Shown: positions 34,006 to 42,417, numbered from the stretch's first letter. The stretch is DNA of 64,000 nucleotides from Hallerella succinigenes (GCF_002797675.1 NZ_PGEX01000001.1:248001-312000); one strand, 5' to 3'. The notes: generated by a model not told the origin, from the letters alone. A program made the numbers and translations.

Positions 34006-34605
34006 TCAAATCATCATCAGGTCGGTATTCGGATTGTATTCGGAGTTCGCTTCCGGTTCCTGGTAGCAATGTTCCGGAGCCTGGATCTGGGTCGCAAAAA
34101 AGTTCTTGTGCGCTTCCACGATCTTTTCGCGAGCCACTTCGGCGGAGAGCCAATCGCCGATTTCCACGGCCTTGCCTTCGAGTTCCTTGTAATACTGGAA
34201 GAAGTTACGGGTAATCTTCAGGAACATCGGGTCCACGTCATGCAAATCGCGGATAGGATGCGGAATGTACAGAGGCACGCCAAGCACCTTGTAATCCTTT
34301 TTGCCGCCATCGGTCATGTCCAAGACACCCACGGCGCGGCAAGAGACGACGGTACCCGTCGCAAGAGGCGCAGAGCAGTAAACAAGCATATCCAAGGCGT
34401 CACCGTCATCGGCACGGGTACTCGGAATGAGGCCGTAGCTGCACGGATAACTCATGGAAGAAAGCAGGCAACGGTCCAAACGGAAGACGTGGAAACGTTC
34501 ATCATATTCGTACTTGACGTTCGTATCCTTTGGAATTTCAACAACACAATCCACTTCGTATGGATATTTCGGCCCAATCGGGAGTTCTAAGTAATTAATT
34601 GGCAT
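34006..34605 (-). CDS. ppa: Inorganic pyrophosphatase, family I
   Basis: 199 residues starting MPINYLELPIGPKYPYEVDC; an upstream ATG would add 12 residues but lies in the promoter-like stretch. Hydrolyses PPi to phosphate in the cytoplasm. Metal-binding acids are in DDGDALDMLVY and the Asp of LDMTDGGKKDYKVL; the Tyr/Lys pair DYK is also part of the site. HVDP-type sequence (LHDVDP) follows. A TATATTTA motif at 34610-34617 on the same strand, five bases before the ATG, looks like a weak -7 element. Confidence 0.95.
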   Translation of the reverse strand: MPINYLELPIGPKYPYEVDCVVEIPKDTNVKYEYDERFHVFRLDRCLLSSMSYPCSYGLIPSTRADDGDALDMLVYCSAPLATGTVVSCRAVGVLDMTDGGKKDYKVLGVPLYIPHPIRDLHDVDPMFLKITRNFFQYYKELEGKAVEIGDWLSAEVAREKIVEAHKNFFATQIQAPEHCYQEPEANSEYNPNTDLMMI

Positions 34606-34625
34606 AAGGTAAATATAACTTACAA

Positions 34626-35894
34626 TTAACGAGAACGCCATCTTAAAGAAGTGTTTTTGTCATAAAGACCCACGGCAACCTTGATTTCTCCGCCGTCAGG
34701 ACTGTAACCTGCTTCGATACGGATTCGGTCGAGAGCCGGGATAATAAAATGAATGCCGCCGTAAACGCTCTGGCGGTAATCGCCCCAGTCGGGAGTTTGC
34801 GTATTCCAAAGGAACGAGCCTTCGACACCGGCGACGAGCTGCACCCCCCAAAAGAGATTTGCCCCCATGATGCTGAACGGATGGCGTTCAAGCAAAACAA
34901 AACGTTCTTCCACGTTCCAGATTGCTTCGTGGCGACCGTGAATACTTGAGTCCGGATCAAAGCCGCGGAGCGTATTTGCACCGCCCTGGTGCAAACGGTC
35001 AAAGAACATCTGAGTTCCCGGACGGTAGCGCAAAAGCGAAGATACGCCCGTAATGAAGCGTCCCATCGGATAATACAGGCGGTTATCCCACAGGAATTCA
35101 ATATAATCCTCTACGTCCGCATAAAAGGCGCCATAGCGCGTCACACGGAATTCTTCATAAGCACCGAGATGCGGGTCCACCTTGGAATCTCGCGCGTCTA
35201 GGAGTACGCCTACGCCCAAATCCGGAACGGCGCCGTACTTTTGCACGTAACGGTAAGAAGCCGCCCAAAGGAACGAAAAATCCTTCCAGAGCCTTGCGCC
35301 GATTTCTAGGTGCGAATACCAGGAGCGGTCATCAAAGTTCCTTAAATCGTCCCAGGAATCCGTGCGCAGGAATTCAAAGTTCCAGGACAGCGGAAGCCCC
35401 AAAAGCCACGGAGAGCTCGCGTAGATGGCAAATTCCTTGGAATCGAAAAGCGGGCTCACCGACGTGCGATACTGAGCTTCCACTCGGATATCTTCCCCTG
35501 CCACATTCAAATGCGAAAGGGCAAGGCCCAGCATCCAGCCGTCCTGATCGGTCTTTTTACCGGCGGGCGACGGAATCCAGTGCAAGAGTTCCGTGAAGCG
35601 GTATTCAAGTTCAACGCCTTCCGCGGATTCCGTACAAACTAATGAAATATCCGAAAAGAGATCGAGGCTTTCCAGATTCAATTTTTCGATGCGAAAATTT
35701 TCGGAGGAAAAAGGCTTTCCCGATGCATTCAAAAGTTCCCGTTCCACCACGTGAGGTTGGGTGTCGTCGAGACCCGAAAATCGAATGCTTTGCACAGGCT
35801 TTCCTTCCGTGCAGGTTCCCGCCAGAGACTCGCCCGCAAACGCGACGGCCCCAATGCCCAGGAGGAATGTCAACGAGGAAAGGATTCGCTTCAT
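34626..35894 (-). CDS. Omp85-superfamily outer-membrane protein with one POTRA domain
   Basis: 422 residues with a signal peptide (MKRILSSLTFLLGIGAVAFA). Residues ~30-105 form a single POTRA-like unit (VQSIRFSGLDDTQPHVVERE, IEKLNLESLDLFSDISLVC). The rest is a C-terminal Omp85 barrel in which GGANTLRGFDPDSS matches the conserved (V/L)RG(F/Y) motif of loop 6. With only one POTRA it is shorter than BamA (five) or TamA (three) and closer to the small bacterial-surface-antigen group. It may insert or export outer-membrane or surface proteins; the client is unknown. The start is five bases after a TACTTTTG element. Confidence 0.85.
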   Translation of the reverse strand: MKRILSSLTFLLGIGAVAFAGESLAGTCTEGKPVQSIRFSGLDDTQPHVVERELLNASGKPFSSENFRIEKLNLESLDLFSDISLVCTESAEGVELEYRFTELLHWIPSPAGKKTDQDGWMLGLALSHLNVAGEDIRVEAQYRTSVSPLFDSKEFAIYASSPWLLGLPLSWNFEFLRTDSWDDLRNFDDRSWYSHLEIGARLWKDFSFLWAASYRYVQKYGAVPDLGVGVLLDARDSKVDPHLGAYEEFRVTRYGAFYADVEDYIEFLWDNRLYYPMGRFITGVSSLLRYRPGTQMFFDRLHQGGANTLRGFDPDSSIHGRHEAIWNVEERFVLLERHPFSIMGANLFWGVQLVAGVEGSFLWNTQTPDWGDYRQSVYGGIHFIIPALDRIRIEAGYSPDGGEIKVAVGLYDKNTSLRWRSR

Positions 35895-35899
35895 GGGTT

Positions 35900-35907
35900 C
35901 AAAAGTA
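35900..35907 (-). promoter_or_regulatory. TAnnTTTG-type -7 element of the Omp85 gene
   Basis: TACTTTTG on the minus strand, five bases before the ATG and with no ribosome binding site between. It directly abuts the rpmE terminator. Confidence 0.6.
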
Positions 35908-35916
35908 GCTACAAAA

Positions 35917-35947
35917 AAAGCTCCCCAAATCCGGGAAGCTTTTTTGA
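35917..35947 (-). terminator. Terminator after rpmE2
   Basis: AAAAAAGCTTCCC / GGGAGCTTTTTT type stem, T-rich on both sides; it ends rpmE2 transcription just before the promoter of the next gene. Confidence 0.85.
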
Positions 35948-35967
35948 AAAGTTTTTAAGAAGTAGGA

Positions 35968-36288
35968 TTACTTTTCTTCCGCTTCTTCGCTCTTCTTGGC
36001 GGCAACGCGACGCGTCTTACGCTTTGCACCAGCAATGTTCAACTTACCATCACCAGCGAAACGCTTGTTGAACTGATCAATACGACCAGCGGTATCCACG
36101 CGGTGTTGCTTGCCAGTCCAGAACGGATGAGTGTCGCTCGTGATTTCCAAAGTAACCACGCCATATTCGACACCATCGATCACTTTCTTTTCGGCAGACG
36201 ACTTCGTGGAGCGGGTGATGAACTCTTTACCCGTATTCGCATCAACGAACACGACCGGATTGTAATCGGGATGAATACCATTTTTCAT
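35968..36288 (-). CDS. rpmE2: 50S ribosomal protein L31 type B
   Basis: 106 residues from the ATG after TAGGA; the upstream 12-codon extension is not conserved. Begins MKNGIHPDYNPVVFVDANTG and has THPFWTGKQHRVDTAGRIDQ, then FNKRF. The CxxC zinc pairs of type A L31 are absent, which defines the zinc-independent type B. A basic, Lys/Glu-rich tail of ~20 residues is added (KRKTRRVAAKKSEEAEEK). Confidence 0.95.
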   Translation of the reverse strand: MKNGIHPDYNPVVFVDANTGKEFITRSTKSSAEKKVIDGVEYGVVTLEITSDTHPFWTGKQHRVDTAGRIDQFNKRFAGDGKLNIAGAKRKTRRVAAKKSEEAEEK

Positions 36289-36321
36289 TTTGTTAATCCT
36301 ACTTATAAACGTTAGGTGAAC

Positions 36322-36329
36322 CAAATTTA
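36322..36329 (-). promoter_or_regulatory. TAnnTTTG-type -7 element of rpmE2
   Basis: TAAATTTG on the minus strand, 33 bases before the rpmE2 ATG, leaving room for a short leader with a TAGGA site. Confidence 0.55.
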
Positions 36330-36363
36330 GATGAATTTTTACATTTTGGCAATTCGCAAATAG

Positions 36364-36371
36364 TATTTTTG
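36364..36371 (+). promoter_or_regulatory. TAnnTTTG-type -7 element of the LysM lipoprotein gene
   Basis: TATTTTTG, four bases before the ATG, divergent from the rpmE2 element 35 bases away. Confidence 0.55.
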
Positions 36372-36375
36372 TACC

Positions 36376-36975
36376 ATGAAACCGAAAAAATGTGTTGCTC
36401 TCTTCTCGATTTGCTCGGTCGCAGGCCTTATGATTGCCTGTGGACAGAACGAAAGCACCGAAGGACGTTTGCAGGTCAACAAAAAATATGTTTTGGAATC
36501 CTGGCCGGATAGCGCCTACATCGCCGATTTGGATTCCATTCTAAAAGCCGAACCTTTGAAACCGGGCGCCGATAGCGAACGCACGGAACTCACCATTTAC
36601 TCGGGGAACATTCCAACGATTCACCTTCCGGGCCAAAAGAAGGCTTCAAAGCAAGCAACCGCATCTGCGGAAAAGCGAACCGTTGCAGCCAGTCCAGCGA
36701 ACACGGCCAAGCCGGCGAAGGCCGCGGAGCGCTTTGCGGACAACTTCATGAACGCGCTCGGAGCTTTGCAGTCCGACCCGACGAACACTTCCAAGTACAA
36801 GACCGTTTCTGCGAAGGACGGCGAAAACCTTTTCGCCCTGCTTTCCCGTGCCTATGGTCAGGATGCGACGAAGCTTCCCCGCTTCTACACGCTTTCTACC
36901 TTGCAGTCGGTGAATCCCGGAGTCAAGCTCGAACATTTAAATGCGGGCGATCAGGTGCGTATTCCAAATCTTTAA
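36376..36975 (+). CDS. LysM-domain lipoprotein
   Basis: 199 residues. Lipoprotein signal MKPKKCVALFSICSVAGLMI followed by ACG (Cys22). The middle is an Ala/Lys-rich linker (KKASKQATASAEKR). The last ~60 residues fit a divergent LysM module: SAKDGENLFALLSRAYGQDA, TLQSVNPGVKLEHLNAGDQV, ending RIPNL. LysM binds peptidoglycan GlcNAc, so it is likely a wall-binding outer-membrane lipoprotein. A terminator follows. Confidence 0.85.
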   Translation: MKPKKCVALFSICSVAGLMIACGQNESTEGRLQVNKKYVLESWPDSAYIADLDSILKAEPLKPGADSERTELTIYSGNIPTIHLPGQKKASKQATASAEKRTVAASPANTAKPAKAAERFADNFMNALGALQSDPTNTSKYKTVSAKDGENLFALLSRAYGQDATKLPRFYTLSTLQSVNPGVKLEHLNAGDQVRIPNL

Positions 36976-36993
36976 GCTTTTGAATTTCTAAGC

Positions 36994-37025
36994 AAAAAGT
37001 CCGGGCTAACGCTCGGACTTTTTGT
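36994..37025. terminator. Bidirectional terminator between the LysM gene and hisB
   Basis: AAAAAGTCCG / CGGACTTTTT with GGC/GCT extension around TAAC, T runs on both strands, between two convergent genes. Confidence 0.92.
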
Positions 37026-37047
37026 TTTAACATTTTAAGGATAAGAC

Positions 37048-37638
37048 TTAAAGCGTGCCTTTGGAGCTCGGCACTCCCTTCACATTGCGCGAGGGCGCAA
37101 CAGCCATCGCGACAGCACGTGCGAAGGCTTTGAAGATAGCTTCGAGGCAGTGGTGATTGTCTGCGCCATAGAAGAGTTCCACGTGCAAATTCATGCGGGC
37201 ATTTTCGCAGAGCGACTTGAAGAAATGTTCAAAGAGGCTCACCGGCATATTCTCTGCGCCGACCGTCGAATTCGGAAGTTTTGCATTCCAGACAAAGCCG
37301 ATACGATTCGAGAAGTCAAGGCAAACACGAGCCAGCGCTTCATCCATCGGAACAAAATAGAAGCCGTAGCGTTCAATGCCCTTCTTGTCGCCGAGGCACT
37401 TGATAAAAGCTTCGCCGAGGCAGATCGCAATGTCTTCGATCGAATGGTGCATGTCCACGTAAGTGTCGCCATGGCTTTCCACGTTCAGCGTAAAACCACC
37501 GTGCACCTGGAAAAGGTCGAGCATGTGATTAAGGAAGCCCGAGCCTGTATCGATTTTACCGCGAGAGACCTCATCCAAATTGAGCGAAAGCTTGATCTGG
37601 GTTTCGCTCGTGTTGCGGATAATCTGCGCTTCTCTCAT
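37048..37638 (-). CDS. hisB: Imidazoleglycerol-phosphate dehydratase
   Basis: 196 residues, the monofunctional size. Sixth step of histidine biosynthesis. Manganese-binding His clusters are visible: FLNHMLDLFQVHGGF, DMHHSIEDIAICLGEA, LFEHFFKSL and ADNHHCLEAIFKAF. The end VKGVPSSKGTL is the family signature. It is the last gene of a four-gene run starting at 40164, an unusual setting away from other his genes. Confidence 0.96.
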   Translation of the reverse strand: MREAQIIRNTSETQIKLSLNLDEVSRGKIDTGSGFLNHMLDLFQVHGGFTLNVESHGDTYVDMHHSIEDIAICLGEAFIKCLGDKKGIERYGFYFVPMDEALARVCLDFSNRIGFVWNAKLPNSTVGAENMPVSLFEHFFKSLCENARMNLHVELFYGADNHHCLEAIFKAFARAVAMAVAPSRNVKGVPSSKGTL

Positions 37639-37641
37639 CGC

Positions 37642-38613
37642 TTATCTCCTTGTAATCTTGCCATTCGTGCTCAAGCAGAAACGGCTCGCGTAGCCTTTGC
37701 GGATCGGAACCGGAATTTCCTTGCCGTTCGCAACCACCTTGCTGACTGCGTCCGGGTTGCCGATCACCAAGCAGAGTGTATCGTTATAGGCGTAAGTGAT
37801 CTTCGAATATTTCGTCGTCAAATTGCCTTCACGGAGAACCTTGTTATCGTTCAAGCTGCGGTAGATGCCGACCCAAGAGGTCGAGGAATCCCTGCCCGAA
37901 ATCGTAACATGGAGTTTGCCCTTTGCTTCCGGAACCGAATCTTTCTTTTCGGTTGCACGGGAATCCGAAGAGAGGAAGGTCGTCACGGAGCTGCCCTTGG
38001 CAGAAATCTTCTTTGCGCTGTCGAGAGCGGCCTGCATCGCGGAGGAATCCTGTTCCACGTTCAAGGATTCAGGCGGAACATTTTCCGCACCATCGGGAAC
38101 CGTCGTTTCGAAAGATGTCGTATCGTCTTCCACGATTGCTGCCTTTTGCACGGGAGCAGGCGTCGGAGATTCCGGAGCCAACGACATCTTGTTCAAGAAC
38201 TTGACGCCGGCGAAGAAGGCTGTGGCCAAGATGATAATCACAATCAGAACCGCCTTGAAGCTGTTCTTATTCGCATTGAGTTTTGTACCCGCAAAGCCTT
38301 CCGATTCAGAAGTAATGGTTTTCGGAGCGATGAACTCCTCTGAATAAGAAGAACCGACTTCCTTGGAATAGCATTCGAGGACCTTTGGCATATCGAGTCC
38401 GAGCGCCACAGCGATCGAATTCAAGTATCCTCGGACATATGCTTCCACCGGGAACTTGTTCCATTCACCCGCTTCGATTTCTTGCAAGTGTTCCAACGAA
38501 ACACGGGTCTTCTGAGAAAATTCTTCCAAAGAAATTCCCTTGGATTCACGAACACGCTTCAGGTATTCGCCAAGCTTTTCGTTTGAAGCCTTTTCTTCCG
38601 CAAAATCAGACAT
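37642..38613 (-). CDS. RodZ-like protein: cytoplasmic HTH, one membrane helix, periplasmic domain
   Basis: 323 residues. N-terminal HTH_25 (LGEYLKRVRESKGISLEEFS, TRVSLEHLQEIEAGEWNKFP and VEAYVRGYLNSIAVALGLD), a membrane helix (AVLIVIIILATAFFAGVKFL, ~120-140), a Ser/Thr/Pro-rich linker and a C-terminal DUF4115-like beta domain (KGKLHVTISGRDSS, VLREGNLTTKYS, VRK-like end). RodZ links MreB filaments to the wall elongation machine. The identity rests on architecture, not on specific residues. Eight-base overlap with the maf start region. Confidence 0.85.
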   Translation of the reverse strand: MSDFAEEKASNEKLGEYLKRVRESKGISLEEFSQKTRVSLEHLQEIEAGEWNKFPVEAYVRGYLNSIAVALGLDMPKVLECYSKEVGSSYSEEFIAPKTITSESEGFAGTKLNANKNSFKAVLIVIIILATAFFAGVKFLNKMSLAPESPTPAPVQKAAIVEDDTTSFETTVPDGAENVPPESLNVEQDSSAMQAALDSAKKISAKGSSVTTFLSSDSRATEKKDSVPEAKGKLHVTISGRDSSTSWVGIYRSLNDNKVLREGNLTTKYSKITYAYNDTLCLVIGNPDAVSKVVANGKEIPVPIRKGYASRFCLSTNGKITRR

Positions 38614-39175
38614 TTGACTCTCCTAAATGATCGATCAAATCCAGGGTCTTCGCAACAGGAAGACCGACTACGTTATAAAAACAACCGTTCACCGCTTTGA
38701 CAAGACGTGCGCCGATGCCTTGAATGGCATAAGCTCCAGCCTTGTCCATCGGTTCGCCGGAATTCACATATTCCTGCAAAGCCTGTTCGGTGTTGTGACG
38801 GAAAATCACATCGGTGATTTCCTTCGACGATTCCAGAATTTTCCCGTTGTGCGCAATGGCTACGCCCGAAATCACTTTATGACGGCTGCCGTTCAAAAGC
38901 TTGAGCATCGAAAGCGCCTCGCTGGGGTCTTTCGGTTTACCGAGCGCTTTGCTGTCCATGATGACCAACGTGTCGAAGCCGAGAACATATTCATTTGGAA
39001 AGCGCTTGGAGACTTCGAGAGCTTTTCCTTCCGCAAACTTCTGCGGTCTTTCCTTGGGCTTCAAGCCTTCACCGTCTTCGACAAAATTGGATTTTTCGAC
39101 GCGAAACGGCACCTTCAACTGGGTGAGGATGTCAGAGCGACGCGGCGAGGCGCTTGCAAGAATAAAGGATTTCAC
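38606..39175 (-). CDS. maf: Maf-family nucleotide pyrophosphatase
   Basis: 189 residues. Begins MKSFILASASPRRSDILTQL, the diagnostic SASPRR substrate loop, with FDTLVIMDSKALGKPKDPSE and SGVAIAHNG further on. Maf proteins hydrolyse dTTP, UTP or modified nucleotides and can block division when overexpressed. The stop overlaps the rodZ-like gene by eight bases and the start overlaps the nucleotidyltransferase by four. Confidence 0.95.
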   Translation of the reverse strand: MKSFILASASPRRSDILTQLKVPFRVEKSNFVEDGEGLKPKERPQKFAEGKALEVSKRFPNEYVLGFDTLVIMDSKALGKPKDPSEALSMLKLLNGSRHKVISGVAIAHNGKILESSKEITDVIFRHNTEQALQEYVNSGEPMDKAGAYAIQGIGARLVKAVNGCFYNVVGLPVAKTLDLIDHLGESNV

Positions 39176-40164
39176 AAAACCCCCGAAATCACTTTGGAAT
39201 GGTCACCGAGCAACAGCGACCCCTTGAATCCTTTCACTTCGGAATCGCCGCCAAAAATCGAGTGCGAAATTTCAGAATCAACGAGCGTTGTGTGTTCCGA
39301 AATCACGGAATCCGCAATCTTCGAATTTTCAATGACGACTCCCGGTCCGACCGAGACGTTCGGTCCGACAAGAGAATTGCGAATCACAGCCGTTTCCGCG
39401 ATATGACAAGGCGGAATTATAGTGCTGTCCTTAAAACGGGAAACGTCCTGAGGTTCAAGACCCGAAAGAATTTTCGCATTGGTCTTGAGGAAGGATTCCG
39501 CCGTTCCACAGTCGAGCCAAGAGCGAATCGGAGCCGTGCGGAACTTCGCGCCTGATTCCACCATCATCTGGAGAGCGTCTGTCAACTGGTATTCGTTGCG
39601 TGTGCGAATATCTTCGCGAATCAATTTTTCGAGCGAAGAGCGAAGAAGGGCGACATCCGTGATGTAATAGATGCCGACTAGAGCTTCATTTGAAACAAAT
39701 GTTTGCGGCTTTTCGACAAGCTTTGTGATGCGGCCCGAAGAATCGGTCACCGCCACACCAAAGCGACGCGGGTCTTCCACTTCACGCGTCATCAAGACGT
39801 TTTCTTTTTCGGTCTTGAGGAAAGAGAGATCTGCATCAAAAAGCGTATCGCCTAAAATGATCAAAACAGGCTCATCATCGGTCAAGAAAGGCAAGCAAAG
39901 GGAGATCGCTTCCCCGAGTCCCTGCGGATTGCATTGCCGCACGGTACGCGCATTCTGGAAGCTCCTTTGCTTGATGAAATCTTCAACAAGTTCTCCTTTA
40001 TACCCAGTAATGAAAATCTGTTCGGAGACAGGCAAGGAATCGTAGGACGCAATAATATGATCTATCAGCGTTCTTCCGGCAATAGGAAGAAGGCACTTTG
40101 GTAAAGACAAAGTGAATGGTCTAAGACGCGTTCCAGTTCCGGCCACAGGCAAAATGACTTTCAT
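39172..40164 (-). CDS. Sugar-phosphate nucleotidyltransferase with left-handed beta-helix
   Basis: 330 residues. The nucleotide-binding motif is GTGTRLRPFTLSLPKCLLPI; a metal-binding Asp is in LIILGDTLFDAD and a substrate loop in LVEKPQTFVSNEALVGIYY. After ~240 the sequence turns into hexapeptide repeats (VIRNSLVGPNVSVGPGVVIE, NSKIADSVISEHTTL), an LbH fold. This resembles archaeal and cyanobacterial dTDP-/UDP-/GDP-sugar pyrophosphorylases (RmlA-like, GlmU-like). It heads the operon with maf, rodZ-like and hisB and may feed surface glycan synthesis; the sugar is not predictable. Confidence 0.88.
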   Translation of the reverse strand: MKVILPVAGTGTRLRPFTLSLPKCLLPIAGRTLIDHIIASYDSLPVSEQIFITGYKGELVEDFIKQRSFQNARTVRQCNPQGLGEAISLCLPFLTDDEPVLIILGDTLFDADLSFLKTEKENVLMTREVEDPRRFGVAVTDSSGRITKLVEKPQTFVSNEALVGIYYITDVALLRSSLEKLIREDIRTRNEYQLTDALQMMVESGAKFRTAPIRSWLDCGTAESFLKTNAKILSGLEPQDVSRFKDSTIIPPCHIAETAVIRNSLVGPNVSVGPGVVIENSKIADSVISEHTTLVDSEISHSIFGGDSEVKGFKGSLLLGDHSKVISGVL

Positions 40165-40284
40165 AATTACTCTAAATCTAGAATTTCTAGCTCAAGTGGA
40201 CACAAGTTTCCGTAGAAAAACCCTTGAATTACCATCCCCCATCTTCTACGCTCTTGTGCGGTGCCTAGACTCTCGCGGACCCAC

Positions 40285-40498
40285 TTCCGGGTCGCTTGCA
40301 TATTTGAAGAACGCTTCTGCACCGCCTTCGATGTATATTGCGTTAAAAGAAGCGGGAGAAACCGAGTATTGGGTGGAACTGTTGTACGAGGCAAAATATT
40401 TAGAAGCAAAGAAATTCAAAATAATTATTGAGCCATGCCGAGTATTAATTCGGATGCTTAGCGCTATAACCAAAACCGCCAAAAAAACTTCCAAATAA
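40285..40498 (+). pseudogene. Fragment of a four-helix-bundle (23S rRNA IVP-like) protein
   Basis: The in-frame segment MYIALKEAGETEYWVELLYE, then AKYLEAKKFKIIIEPCRVLI, matches the C-terminal half of the four-helix-bundle proteins encoded in rRNA intervening sequences and elsewhere (A-L-K-E-A-x-E-T-x-Y-W). The N-terminal half is missing or scrambled, so it is treated as a remnant. The ATG at 40331 could still give a ~55-residue peptide. Confidence 0.5.
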
Positions 40499-40530
40499 TT
40501 TCACACTACACTCTTCACACCACACATTTG

Positions 40531-40538
40531 TATATTTG
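40531..40538 (+). promoter_or_regulatory. TAnnTTTG-type -7 element
   Basis: TATATTTG, 31 bases before the small coiled-coil gene. Confidence 0.45.
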
Positions 40539-40569
40539 TCTGTCGGACAACGAAACGAGGAAGCGCTAT

Positions 40570-40728
40570 ATGACTTGGCAACAGGAATTGGATGACTTGG
40601 TGTACGATGAGCGCCAGCGCACTAAAGCAGCCGAAAAGCGCGCCAGCGAGGCTGAAACTCGTGCGGATGCTGCAGAAAATCGTGCCGAGAAGTACGAGAA
40701 GATTCTCAAGGAACACGGGCTCCTTTAA
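40570..40728 (+). CDS. Small coiled-coil protein (52 aa)
   Basis: MTWQQELDDLVYDERQRTKA followed by AEKRASEAETRADAAENRAE and KYEKILKEHGLL: a continuous heptad-like helix rich in Ala, Glu and Arg. GAGGAAG precedes the ATG. The same style of tail closes Rpn-type PD-(D/E)xK 'transposase' proteins in Fibrobacter and Bacteroides relatives, so this may be the surviving end of such a gene rather than an independent one. A terminator follows. Confidence 0.5.
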   Translation: MTWQQELDDLVYDERQRTKAAEKRASEAETRADAAENRAEKYEKILKEHGLL

Positions 40729-40758
40729 GTAAGCCCTTTTTCAAGAAAATAAGCCCAA

Positions 40759-40790
40759 AGCCGGTCCGCAGGGGCCGGTTTTGCTGTTTT
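40759..40790 (+). terminator. Rho-independent terminator
   Basis: CCGGTCC-GCA-GGGGCCGG stem followed by TTTTGCTGTTTT, 30 bases after the small coiled-coil gene. Confidence 0.75.
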
Positions 40791-40954
40791 AGGTCGTTTC
40801 TTTTCAACAAAGACTTCTTTTCATTTTCATCAACAACTTCAGGAACGCGAGCAATGGCACGAGACAACTCGCGAAAATTGTCACAAGCATGTAGAGACCG
40901 CGTTCAGTAAAGGCCGTCGGATTAACAGGACTGTATTTTAGCTTGGCAAGGTGG

Positions 40955-41932
40955 TCAAATTTTTTGACCAGCTCCTTTTTCTGCCTGAATCTTCTGCGAT
41001 TCCTTCAACACTTCGTCCAACGTGAAATCTTCCTGCGTAAAGAAAAACGTGTTCTTGCCCAAATCCTTGAGCGAAGCCCCGAAGTGGTAGGCCGTATCGT
41101 CTATGAACAAGAATCGGTCGTGCATTCCGTAACTAGGCAGAACTTGCATCGGGCAGTCGGGATATTGTTCGTTGTAAGTGGCTAGGTCCATTTCAAGGAC
41201 TTTGCTTTTGTCATAGGTGTAGATTGTCACGGAAACGCCTTTTTCCCGCTTGAGCATCATGGCCAGAGTCTTCTCGGTCACGTACCTGTCGACAAGTACG
41301 ATTCTTTTCTTTGCCTGGCGAATCAGGTCACAGACAAATACATAGGCATCGAACTCCTGGTTGTTGTAAAATAAGCCCTTGGTTTTGAGCTCGCCCCTGT
41401 CCATCGCCTCGAAAAGTTCGTCAAATTTACGGTCGTGGTCAAGCAGATGCTCGTCATGACCGGTCAAGCGGCAGTCCTGTTCCAAATCTTTTGCTTCTAC
41501 ATTTGAAAGCCGGTTTATAAAACCTCCATTTTGCAATATAAAATGACGCATCGCCACGAATGCTTTCATGATGTCTATGCTGACCCTGATGGCTTTTTCG
41601 CTATGCAGCACAGCAGAAAGCATGGCTACTCCCTGTTCGGTGAAGGCATAAGACGAATATTTGGAATGCTGTCCACGTCCAGTTTTTATGGTTCCATCTT
41701 GGCACCTTAGAGACTCTTCTTTTGTCAGCTCGAAGTAGAACTCATCGGGAAATCTGTTGGGATTTCTTTTTACGGCCCGATTAATGTACTTCGTTTCCAC
41801 CCCGTAAAGCGTCGCCAAATCGCGGTCAAGCAACACCTGCTTGCCACGAATGACTTGAATCATCTTTCCGATGCCTGACTCCATAAGCGGGTTAGGTGCG
41901 GAATTATCCGTTTTTTCGGTCTTTTTAGCCAT
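40955..41932 (-). CDS. ORF6N-domain protein with PLD-like C-terminal domain, copy 1
   Basis: 325 residues. Residues ~18-120 are the ORF6N (KilA-N-related) domain: VIRGKQVLLDRDLATLYGVE, INRAVKRNPNRFP, then FTEQGVAMLSAVL. The linker has Asp/His-rich helices (TGHDEHLLDHDRKFDELFEA). The C-terminal part, FVCDLIRQAKKRIVLVDRYV and HDRFLFIDDTAYHFGASLKD, resembles one half of a phospholipase-D-like fold (His, then Asp, then G-x-S). ORF6N occurs in phage antirepressors and accessory regulators; the PLD-like part might bind or cut nucleic acid. It is the most distal of three tandem paralogues and carries its own TATATTTG promoter and hairpin leader. Residues between ~50 and 95 differ strongly from the other copies. 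Confidence 0.88.
   Translation of the reverse strand: MAKKTEKTDNSAPNPLMESGIGKMIQVIRGKQVLLDRDLATLYGVETKYINRAVKRNPNRFPDEFYFELTKEESLRCQDGTIKTGRGQHSKYSSYAFTEQGVAMLSAVLHSEKAIRVSIDIMKAFVAMRHFILQNGGFINRLSNVEAKDLEQDCRLTGHDEHLLDHDRKFDELFEAMDRGELKTKGLFYNNQEFDAYVFVCDLIRQAKKRIVLVDRYVTEKTLAMMLKREKGVSVTIYTYDKSKVLEMDLATYNEQYPDCPMQVLPSYGMHDRFLFIDDTAYHFGASLKDLGKNTFFFTQEDFTLDEVLKESQKIQAEKGAGQKI
41686..41710. repeat. Decayed palindrome inside ORF6N copy 1
   Basis: Arms around the five-base loop ATCTT (41696-41700) pair at seven of nine positions. It lies at the same codons as the perfect palindromes of copies 2 and 3 (protein text LRCQDGTI). Confidence 0.6.
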
Positions 41933-41986
41933 CTTCTACTCCTTCCGCCTACAAGCAAAAAAAGGCGGGGCAACGTGTTCTCGATG

Positions 41987-41994
41987 CAAATATA
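41987..41994 (-). promoter_or_regulatory. TAnnTTTG-type promoter and hairpin leader of ORF6N copy 1
   Basis: TATATTTG on the minus strand, then a ~55-base leader with a CCGCC/GGCGG hairpin and AGGAG before the ATG. A near-identical leader precedes copy 2. Confidence 0.6.
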
Positions 41995-42417
41995 CGTTCC
42001 TCGTATGTCACATTAATCTGCGTTGTCATCTTGTAATGCCAGGCTTTCTTTTTCTGCCTGAATCTTCTGCGATTCCTTCAACACTTCGTCCAACGTGAAA
42101 TCTTCCTGCGTAAAGAAAAACGTGTTCTTGCCCAAATCCTTGAGCGAAGCCCCGAAGTGGTAGGCCGTATCGTCTATGAACAAGAATCGGTCGTGCATTC
42201 CGTAACTTGGCAAGACTTGCATCGGGCTGTCGGGATATTGCTCGTTGTAAGTTGCCAGGTCTAACTCGAGAACCTTGCTCTTGTCGTAGGTGTAAATAGT
42301 CACGGAAACGCCTTTTTCCCGCTTGAGCATCATGGCCAGAGTCTTCTCGCTCACGTACCTGTCGACAAGTACGATTCTTTTCTTTGCCTGGCGAATCAGG
42401 TCACAGACAAATACATA

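Noticed and set aside
37150-38343. Long plus-strand frame opposite hisB and the rodZ-like gene
   Set aside because: His- and Arg-rich without motifs; the minus-strand genes have full conserved motifs.
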